A DNA stretch of 64,000 nucleotides, taken from the NCBI GenBank assembly GCA_036245805.1, contig BTRK01000003.1, positions 32,009,215 to 32,073,214 on the forward strand. The letters are read 5' to 3'. A program made the position numbers and the translations under genes. Origin of the DNA: Pristionchus mayeri (lineage: Eukaryota; Nematoda; Chromadorea; Rhabditida; Neodiplogasteridae). The notes beneath the pieces are model-generated. The model was not told the origin of the DNA and did no database searches. It worked only from the letters and a program-made list of their open reading frames with translations. Of the stretch, positions 47,071-55,641 are shown in pieces (positions within the stretch are counted from its first letter, which is position 1; each line of letters opens with the position of its first letter).

Positions 47071-47952
47071 GCGATTCTGAATGAGTGGAGAACGGCTCAG
47101 TCAAGTGATCAGTGGGTTGTTTCAATGATAGATAAGAGGAAAGACGCTGATAAGGGAAAACGAGAGATGACTGAAGAGGTTGTTATACCTGGGAGCACTA
47201 AGAGAACTTCAATTGCCGATTGGGAAGTGCATGATGGAATATTGTATTTGCTCGGAACGGATCACGAGAAGAGATTGTATATACCAGAGGGACGGAGAGA
47301 GAGTTTTGTGGAAGAAATACACAATTCTCCATTAACAGGTCATCTAGGAACGATGAAATTAGTGCAGAGAATATTGAGAGAAGCGTTCTGGGGATGCGTA
47401 GAGAAAGATGTTCATACTGTAGTCAAGAGATGTGAGCGATGTTTGATGGCGAACTCCCAGAAGCGAATGATCCCTCCCCTTCAGCCGATAGTTTCGAACT
47501 ACCCGATGGATGTGGTCGGCATTGATTTAATAGGGATGGGAAAAGGAAAGGACGGAGGAAAGTATATTGTCTCTATTATCGATCATTTCACTAAATTCGC
47601 TGGAGCGTTTGTGATATGAGACAAGAAAGCGGATACTGTAGCGAAAGTGTTTATGGAGAGATGGATTCTAGAAGGAGGTCGAACCCCGAAAGCACTTGTT
47701 TCCGACAATGGAACTGAATTAGTGAACCAAGTGATGGCGGAGATTGTGAAACGATTTCAGATCGAACGAAAACTCACACTCCCTTATCATAGTAGAGCAA
47801 ATGGTCTAACTGAGAGGTTCAATAGAACAATTGTTGAAATCATGAAGAGAATCAAAATGAGGGACGATGAGTGGGAAGAATCTTTGCCTTTTGCTGTTTA
47901 CGCATATAATGCAAGTCCCCACGGATCAACTGGAGAAACACCCGCATTTTGA
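47071..47952 (+). pseudogene. Integrase segment of pol
   Basis: Same frame beyond TAG 47,068. The HHCC zinc domain is visible (His residues in 'HNSPLTGHLG', Cys pair in 'CERC', about 47,320-47,445). The catalytic core has Asp in 'GIDLIG' (about 47,520), Asp in 'SDNGTE' (about 47,702) and Glu downstream near 'RFNRTIVE'. A TGA interrupts at 47,617-47,619. Near 47,947 the frame shifts by one base at a short T run, after which the sequence continues in the frame starting at 47,949. Confidence 0.85.
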
Positions 47953-49583
47953 TGTACGGTCGAGACGAGAAGTTGCCTAGTAGCCAGTTGCCCCAGACCA
48001 ATCCTGCGTATACGGTAGATTTGGATGTTGATGACTATAAGAGAAGGATGGTTTGGATGATGGAGAAAACGAGATCGACAGCCCTTCTGAAGTTGGAAAA
48101 TGAGCGTAGGAAAATGAAGACGCGTTACGATGAGAAGCACAAGCACAACATGAATGTAGTGCCTAAGGCAGGAGATCGAGTGTATGTGCGTGTAGAGGCA
48201 AAGTGTGGCGATATAAGGAAGATGATGGATAATTATGAAGGCCCATATAGAGTGATTTCTACAAGTAATACTACGGCGGCGTTAGTGAGAGCTGATGATG
48301 GATTAGAGAATGGGCGAGATGCCAATAAGAGAATTGTCCAGTGGGATCGATTGCGTTTAGTTCCGAGGGATGAGAATGGAGTAGATGTGTACAATATACA
48401 ATGGAAGTCGGAAAAGACAAAAAGAATGAATCGTGTCATTTCCAGCCTCGTCATCAATCGAGCATCGCTTCTCCATCCCGACGCCCGCTGTGGGAGTGAA
48501 GGCTGTAAGAGAAGACAGATGGCTGACGTCTTCAATGGAGCCGATTACGGTACCCTCAAGGGGACATCTTTCGCCACGTTGAGAGAGTGTGCGGGGTTGC
48601 TCGACGCATCAAGAGAGTTGCCCAAACTGACCAAGTTGGATCTCCAGAAGGAAGCCAAGAAGAGGGTGAACATCAAGAGTGTGAGCATGACCAGCATGAA
48701 ACTGGCATACAAGATGGCCCGGTGTCCATGTGCACTATCTGAAGTGGCCGAAATCGATGACGGAATGAAGAAACTGGACATCGAGGAGGAAGGAGTCGAG
48801 ATGAGCAAGATGATCTCGGAGATACTCCTCGACGAGGAAACCAGCGGAGAGAGCAAGGAAGGAGTGCTCGTTTTGCTGCCAGCTGAATCGGTGATCCCGA
48901 CCGAGGGTGGTTCTGGATACTTCAAGTACTCCACGTACGAGACAATCTCCGAGATGATGAAGATGATGATGGAATCAGAGTGTGCAGATCGTCTTCCCAA
49001 GACCGTTTTCGTTCTGCTCGACCGAAAACTCTCAGAAGACTCGGTAGCAGAGATTGGCGGATACTTTGAAGAATTAGTGAAGAGAGAGAAGATAGATGTG
49101 GTGGTCTCGAGTGATCTGTTACCCGCAAGGGCAGACCAAGTGATCACCGAGCAAGCACAGACACAATTGAAGTTGCTGACGGAATGGTTTTTCCGCAGAC
49201 CTGAGGGAATCTCCATCTGCACGAGCCTCAGTGGAGTACTGAACGGTTTTACACCGTTCCTCACGCTTTATCAAGCTGTGGGAAAGGAGACCAACTTTAT
49301 CTTCGAGAAGGCGGCGAGACACATTATCAACGGAACCCCCTTCACGATGGAGAATCCCAAGAACAAGAGTCACATCGTCAGGAAGAGATCGATCAAGGAG
49401 AACGACGAGAAGAAACCAGTGATACCTTACAAGAAGAAGACGGATTCCGGGCTGAGAGGATCAACCAGCAACTCATCAAGCGAAGAATGGCTGGCGAACC
49501 AGGAATGCTACAATTGCCTCGAGCTCGGACATCTCTCCGTCAAGTGCACGAAGCCAAGAAGGAGATCGGAGTGGAGACAGTAA
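47949..49583 (+). CDS. Integrase C-terminus plus unrecognised post-integrase domain with CCHC knuckle
   Basis: 544 codons, open to TAA at 49,581. The first about 150 residues are the integrase C-terminal part, with a 'GDRVYVRVEAK...NYEGPYRVI' chromodomain-proximal/GPF-like module. From about 48,410 the composition changes to GC-richer codons and about 390 residues follow that I cannot assign: alternating helices and strands, no signal peptide, no transmembrane segment, so it is not an envelope protein. It closes with a basic stretch and a third CCHC knuckle 'CYNCLELGHLSVKC' (49,507-49,548). A nucleic-acid-binding role is inferred from the knuckle only. This segment has no stops, unlike the neighbouring pol. 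Confidence 0.75.
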   Translation: MMYGRDEKLPSSQLPQTNPAYTVDLDVDDYKRRMVWMMEKTRSTALLKLENERRKMKTRYDEKHKHNMNVVPKAGDRVYVRVEAKCGDIRKMMDNYEGPYRVISTSNTTAALVRADDGLENGRDANKRIVQWDRLRLVPRDENGVDVYNIQWKSEKTKRMNRVISSLVINRASLLHPDARCGSEGCKRRQMADVFNGADYGTLKGTSFATLRECAGLLDASRELPKLTKLDLQKEAKKRVNIKSVSMTSMKLAYKMARCPCALSEVAEIDDGMKKLDIEEEGVEMSKMISEILLDEETSGESKEGVLVLLPAESVIPTEGGSGYFKYSTYETISEMMKMMMESECADRLPKTVFVLLDRKLSEDSVAEIGGYFEELVKREKIDVVVSSDLLPARADQVITEQAQTQLKLLTEWFFRRPEGISICTSLSGVLNGFTPFLTLYQAVGKETNFIFEKAARHIINGTPFTMENPKNKSHIVRKRSIKENDEKKPVIPYKKKTDSGLRGSTSNSSSEEWLANQECYNCLELGHLSVKCTKPRRRSEWRQ

Positions 49584-49607
49584 CAGCGTGCAAAGTGAGG
49601 ACACTTG

Positions 49608-49624
49608 CTCGGAGGGGAGGGGCA
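49608..49624 (+). other. Polypurine tract
   Basis: GGAGGGGAGGGGCA directly precedes the 3' LTR, the expected place for plus-strand priming. Confidence 0.85.
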
Positions 49625-50400
49625 TGTAAACTAGGGGTATCCCCAACCCGATTTCATCGTTATCGAATACCCCATCTGACAATTATGTATTAATAATGCA
49701 AGTTTCGTAATAGAGATTATATCGAATTTAGTGTTCCGAACCATTCGATGTTTCCGCCTATGGAAGTTACGACATTTAGTCCCGATCGTCGTTAACAATA
49801 TTGTCGGACTCGATTATTTTGCCACGTAATTGCGAAACGGATTTTGCCCGTTGCTTGTTCGTTCTGTTCGTTTTTATCCCGTTTGTTTACAGTTTGTTTG
49901 CTTCTAAAATATATAAAGTTTCGCCTTTCACTCTGTCTCGCCTTTCGAGTATCAATTAGGGCTGGGAATCGGTTAACTCGGGGTAGTTTTCCGCATTTCG
50001 TGTCCGGCGTCTCTTCTTGAAGTTCTCTCTTTCTCTCTCTATATTTTCCTTTCACATTTCTTGTTCTTGCACTCTCTTCTTCAACTTGGTCTTTTATTTT
50101 ATTGTCGTCTGTCTGTAGGTTCCTTCTGGAACTGAGCGTATCGTAACTGTGTGTCTCAAGTGAGCACATCAGTTGTAGGTTCCGTGTGGAACTGAGCGTT
50201 GTTGTAACTGTGTGTCTCGAGTGAGCACATCAGTTGTAGGTTCCGTGTGGAACTGAGCGTTGTTGTAACTGTGTGTCTCGAGTGAGCACATCAGTTGTAG
50301 GTTCCGTGTGGAACTGAGCGTTGTAGCGGTGTGCCCTATCCTTGTTTTTCCTGGCTACTTGTGAGTCGGGTGCGTATAGGAGAGAGAGCACAATCGTTCA
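49625..50400 (+). repeat. 3' LTR, 776 bp
   Basis: Same ends as the 5' LTR. It has one extra 61-bp GTAGGTTCC repeat unit and one extra C, which account for the 62-bp length difference, plus about five substitutions. Confidence 0.93.
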
Positions 50401-50404
50401 CTTA

Positions 50405-50700
50405 CAACCTGCTGGCATTGTTACGACATTGACCTCCCTTACTTCCCCTCTCCCTCGACTGCTGCTCGTGCAGCAACCCAAAGCGTCTGCAGCTGTTGCG
50501 AATAGCGGCACGCGCTACGAATTCCGCAAGGCAAGTGTGAAATGATATTTTTTTCAAAGTATAGCACACACGATGCTGCGTTTTTCATCAAACATATTTA
50601 CGTATAAAATTAAACTTTGGTTGCCGTAAGAGATGGAAGTGGTTTCACAATCGGAAAATCAGGGAATTTTTTTTTACTTGGCAATCGAATCCAGTATTAC
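50405..50700 (+). repeat. Module remnant, right flank of the LTR element
   Basis: Continues the alanine-type cassette that the LTR element split at CTTA. It matches 26,190-26,460 ('aatagcggcacg', 'cgaattccgcaaggcaagtg'). Confidence 0.75.
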
Positions 50701-51789
50701 CACACTATCTCAGAAAATCAACATATTTCTTCAATGACTTGGCACAGGCCAAAAATCGATTCCCTTCTAACTTCTCCAATAGTTAGTACTCGATGAGTGA
50801 AACCGACGAGCATCGCCAGATTTTCGATCCGCATCCGCGCGCGCGGCGGCGCGGATCTAACATAAAACTACAGTAATCCTCGAAAATTTGTATATCGATC
50901 CAAATGACTGCGGCGGTAGGGGCGCTGCGTTCCTTGACAAATTCTAAGACTTTTTTACTCTGGGGAAAATTTCGATCAGATTCCATCTAACGTCGGAAAT
51001 TGATAATTCTACTTTTACTTCGGACATGAATTCAGTTCCCCAAAAATTTTTCAAGAACCCCCTAAATATTATTGTTGATTTAGCTTCTGCTTGAGCCGAT
51101 ACATACTTCAGTATAAAGGCGCAATTTAAAAATTTCTATAAGGAAGTCAAAATGAATTATGAATGAATTGTGGTGTAATTTTTGGGTTACTGTAGGCGAG
51201 TGAAAAAGATGGACGACTTTTCCTAATTTGTGCAACATAGGCTAAAATCAATTTTCAGAACATATTACACCAATTAGGAAAAGTCGTCCATCTTTTTCAC
51301 TCGCCTACAGTAACCCAAAAATTACACCACAATTCATTCATAATTCATTTTGACTTCCTTATAGAAAATTTTAAATTGCGCCTTTGTTCTGAAGTATGTA
51401 TCTGCTCAAGTAGAAGCTAAATCAACAATAATATTTAGGGGGTTCTTGAAAAATTTCTGGAGAATTTCATTCATGTCCGAAGTAAAAGTAGAATTATCGA
51501 TTTCCGACGTTAGATGGAATCTGATCGAAAATTTCCCCAGAGTAAAAAAGTCTTAGAATTTGTCAAGGAACGCAGCGCCCCTACCGCCGCAGTCATTTGG
51601 ATCGATATACAAATTTTCGAGAATTACTGTAGTTGTTTGCAAGAACCGCGCCGCCGCGCGCGCGGATGCGGATCGAAAATCTGGCGATGCTCGTTTGTTT
51701 CCCTCATCGAGTACTAACTATTGCTGAAGTTAGAAGGGAATCGATTTTTGGCCTGTGCCAAGTCTATTTCGATTCTGTCAGATAGTGTG
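50701..51789. repeat. Large foldback element, ~1.09 kb
   Basis: Arms 50,701-51,229 and 51,271-51,789 are near-perfect reverse complements around a loop of about 41 bp. The outer ends read CACACTATCT and AGATAGTGTG. A GC-rich 'ccgcgcgcgcggcg' block sits in each arm. The mirrored 67-codon open frames on the two arms (50,783-50,986 on -, 51,514-51,717 on +) are by-products of the symmetry, not genes. Confidence 0.92.
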
Positions 51790-54601
51790 TTCTATCGTGC
51801 TCACATTGTTTATTATCAGAACTGTGAAACACACAGCCAACTGCATTTACAAACATACTTTTCTCCTCATTCAGTTTGAATTGCACTATAGTTTTAGCTA
51901 TTCATATTCTGCCCTCTCATGTAGGAGCGACTTCACTCTCTCGTGGTTGATTTGCAGCCATCATTTTCATTCGATCTCTCTATGGTTTAGGACTGCAGAA
52001 GCAGAAGAGGAAGGAGGCAGGAGAAGTGTAAATCGAATGAAAGTGTAGCTCAACAGAGCAGGTGAGTCGAGTGAGATTGAATGATTACGAAGATTTCGAA
52101 CCATTGGTGGGATAGGTATGGACGGGCGCAGTAAATTATGATATTGTTAGAAAATAAGGACGAAGAAAATACTGGCCTTGTCTGAAGCTCCGTGTCACTG
52201 CGGTGACCTCTTAAAAACCTCCCATATTACGAGCTGCATGCTCTCCCTCAAATGCAGCACGTACAGCAGTCACCGTAACCGCAGCTGCTGCGAATCGTGA
52301 CTACGGCGCTGTGAATTGAGCAATGATTGTGAGTGTGATTCATTATTTTTTTGGAATATGAAATGACCATTTGATCACTGAGATAATGATCACTCATGTT
52401 TATATTGAAGTTGAAATGTGTGATTACCGGGAAATGTAAGTGGCTTCAATCAGGGACGTCATTTTTTTTTATTTTACGCTCGTGTTCATGCACGCATCTA
52501 CATTGTGCACGCCGTTTAGCGCAACAGTGAAACACACAATTAACATCATTAAAATATGAGTTTTCTTAATTGAATTGTATTAGGTTGTCTCAAAAGTTTC
52601 TGACTATTTTGGCTTTTCCATGTTTTCACCTCTCCTGTCCTTGGATGTTGACCGATTTGCTTCTAGTCTTCGACCATGTATAAGGGCTTGGGTACTCTAC
52701 CTAGCGAACAGTATCTCACTCCCATAGATTTCGTACGAATCTCGAGATGAGCTCTAAAATTAAACTAGATGTGCAAGTTGACTCACTTTTTGTAAGGTTC
52801 AAAAATCTTTGGAGAACCGTATGAGGTGCAAATTGAACACACTTCCGTGAAGTACTCCCAACGGGTTATTCTCGGGTGAAACCACACTAGGGTGGTAATT
52901 CACAAATTAGCACCATTTGATCCTGGATTTGTATTGAGGATCTGAGCGAACCTATTTGTGGTGGTTTGTGAAGTACTTCCCCTAATAAATATATGACCAT
53001 AATCAGGAGATATTCGAAAAATCCGTTAATGAGTTGAAATTATCGGTACGCAGAAGTCCAATTTCACACTTCAAAATACGACATTTTCAAAACCTCCCGT
53101 TCTAAGCACACATTGATTACCGTATTTTTCAATGATATTTTAACAATTAGCTCTTGGACTATACATCAACGACTGGGCAGAATCAATAGGTCCATGCAAT
53201 TCCACAAATAATCATCAACAAAATGCACCAAAAATAAGCAAATTTCGGCTTTTTGGCAAAAGTAATTCATTTCTCCCAAACTACGCATCATAGTTTCGTT
53301 TGCAATGCATATTAGTATTATACTACCAAAACCCTACCTCAAGCTAAAAGGAAAATTGAAACATCCGATGCTCACGAGACCAAACTTGAAAAATTAAATA
53401 GTCAGAAACTTTTGAGACAACCTAATAATTAGACTATTATTTTAGTTCGTCTTATTCTGATTTATCGTGCTGCAACTATCATTCTCTCGCGGATGGATCT
53501 GCAACTATCATCTCCATTCAATCTCTCAATGGATTCGGACTGCAGCAGCAGCAGAGGAAGGAGGAAGGAGGAGTGCAGCACGAATGAATGCAACAGAACA
53601 GGTGAGTAGAGTGAGATTGAACGATCACGCAGCTGTGGGATAGGAATGGATGGGGAACAGAAAGGTTATTATTGTTAGAATAACCACCCTTGAAGTCACT
53701 GGTTTCGCCTGAGCATCGTCCATTAAGATGTATTTATGAAATAGAGATTTACTTGTTTTACTCAAATCGACGAATTGGAGTGATCATTGTTATTTACACA
53801 CTTCAGTATTTTCGTTAAATTATTCCAACCGTTTCTTCATTAGCTCGGTTCGATTGTAAATACATGCATGCTTTAGGGATGCGCAAGAGCACAAGAGTGT
53901 CGTCATCATTAGTTACATTATGAGTACAGTAGGAAAATGAGTGTATCAGATCTGGTTATTGGTGGGAATTTCCCAACTTCACCCGAGAGTGGTATTTGCA
54001 GCCTTCAAGCGCCTCTATATCAATGCCCATCTCAATGCCTCTTTATCGAATGCAGTCGATGAGACTGCAGCTGCTTCGAGTTGCGAGATTTTCGATCTTT
54101 TTTTTCAAATGAGAACGCGGGAGTTGATCTATAGGTGGTGTGGATCAACAGATTATGGAATGCAAGTGAAACACATTTCTGTAGGGGGAAATTTGAAACT
54201 AAAATTTTTAACTCAACCGAGGGTGACTAAAGACTAAACTCAACTGAGTCTTAATTGCATCTCTTGTCATTACATTGCAATTATTGTATTGCCATGCGAA
54301 ATCTTATAATTACTAAAAGCTAATATATCGGGAATTCATAGTCGTACAAAGACGAGAGTTTCATTAACACCTTATTTTAAAAATAATGGTTCCAACATTA
54401 TTTAAGAATAGTGTTCATAAGATTATTATGATTATCAAATATCCAATTCACTTTTCAAAATTTGATTCGAACAATGAACATTGTCCGATCATTTTCCATT
54501 TCACTTTCCATTTCTCCATTCATTCCCTCTCCATCGTCGCGTGCAGTGAGGTTGGTTGCTGATTTTTCTATTTTTTTCTTTTTTTCTTTTTTTCTTAATA
54601 A
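51790..54601 (+). repeat. Exon-cassette module array, last segment
   Basis: 'ctctcgtggttgatttgcagcc' type cassettes at 51,900-52,065 and 53,470-53,600, each ending in CAGGTGAGT-type donor. Alanine-type cassettes at 52,190-52,345 and 54,045-54,100. 'gggatgcgcaagagcac' at 53,877. The last module ends near 54,240; the remaining 360 bp are AT-rich with a T-rich run before the next foldback. Confidence 0.6.
52580..53425. mobile_element. TA-flanked mariner-like element, 846 bp, non-autonomous
   Basis: Begins TTAGGTTGTCTCAAAAGTTT, ends with the reverse complement AAACTTTTGAGACAACCTAA. TA lies at 52,578-52,579 and 53,426-53,427. No transposase motifs in the interior. Confidence 0.85.
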
Positions 54602-55571
54602 GAGAGACTATCTGAGTGAATGAAAATATGCTTGGCACTAGCGAAAAATCGAATTCCTTCGAAATTGGTATACGTGTAGTACTCAGTGAGTATAGCTCAG
54701 GCGTGGCATATTTAGTGTTCTAGATCGCGCTTAAAGAAATGATGGGCACTTTAGTCCGAAAACCTAAATTTTCGAACTTTTACATTTCGCATTCGATCGA
54801 AACAATTGATATCTCTAAAAATGCAGAATATTCAAGTGATCACACATGACAAGTTCCATAACGATTGGATCAAAGGTCTTGAGAAAAAAGCGAAAATTTA
54901 ATAAATTTTACGTTTGATGAATTATAGCTCGTTCGGATGGGAGGTTCAGAAAGTTTTGAAGATTTAAATATGTAGCTGTGGATGCCAACTAACTATTATG
55001 TGCAAACAATTGAAATCAAAAAATAACTTTGGGAGAAATTGCCAAACAACGGTCGGCAACTTGAAATAAAACTAGTTTGTGATAAGGTGGCCTACCGTAC
55101 CCCAATCGAAGCCGACCGTTGTTTGGCAATTTCTCCCAAAGTTATTTTTTGATTTCAATTGTTTGCACATAATAGTTAGTTGGCATCCACAGCTACATAT
55201 TTAAATCTTCAAAACTTTCTGAACCTCCCATCCGAACGAGCTATAATTCATCAAACGTAAAATTTATTAAATTTTCGCTTTTTTCTCAAGACCTTTGATC
55301 CAATCGTTATGGAACTTGTCATGTGTGATCACTTGAATATTCTGCATTTTTAGAGATATCAATTGTTTCGATCGAATACGAAATGTAAAAGTTCGAAAAT
55401 TTAGGTTTTCGGACTAAAGTGCCCATCATTTCTTTAAGCGCGATCTAGAACACTAAATATGCCACGCCTGAGCTATACTCACTGAGTACTACATGTATAC
55501 CAATTTTAAAAGAATTTTTCGCTAGTGCCAAACGTCTTCACAAAAATGTTCACTCACTCAGATAGTCTCTC
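54602..55571. repeat. Large foldback element, ~0.97 kb
   Basis: Arms 54,602-55,057 and 55,111-55,571 begin GAGAGACTATCTGAGTGA and are almost perfect inverse copies around a loop of about 53 bp. The outer 80 bp of the arms have diverged while the inner parts remain near identical. A degraded single end lies at 35,800-35,880. It stands just upstream of the secreted phosphatase-fold gene. Confidence 0.92.
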
Positions 55572-55630
55572 ATAAAAACTTCATTAAATCAAATAAATTT
55601 ACACTGTTAATATTAAGATCTTCGTTGGGC

Positions 55631-55641
55631 ATCATTTCAGA
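55631..55641 (+). promoter_or_regulatory. Candidate trans-splice acceptor
   Basis: ATCATTTCAG ends one base before the ATG at 55,642, the position and sequence expected for spliced-leader addition in nematodes. No transcript evidence. Confidence 0.45.

Larger units (their letters stand above)
38579..50400 (+). mobile_element. Ty3/Gypsy LTR retrotransposon with triplicated 5' region
   Basis: Two long terminal repeats (38,579-39,292 and 49,625-50,400) start TG and end CA, flanked by the 4-bp duplication CTTA (38,575-38,578 and 50,401-50,404). Domain order is gag, two CCHC knuckles, protease, reverse transcriptase, RNase H, integrase, then an extra C-terminal region; integrase after RNase H is the Ty3/Gypsy order. 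The LTRs differ at only about six positions plus one 61-bp repeat unit, so insertion is recent. A 1,259-bp segment (LTR 3' part, leader and gag start) is present three times in tandem. Pol carries three in-frame stops and one frameshift, so this copy cannot make a full polyprotein. The related module at 26,160-26,335 shows the unoccupied sequence around CTTA. Confidence 0.93.

Noticed and set aside
47940..47955. Programmed ribosomal frameshift within integrase
   Set aside because: The site is mid-domain at a short T run, without a slippery heptamer or downstream structure; a one-base loss is simpler.
50783..51717. Two matching 67-codon proteins at 50,783-50,986 and 51,514-51,717
   Set aside because: They are mirror images produced by the foldback arms; no splice or start context and no domain.
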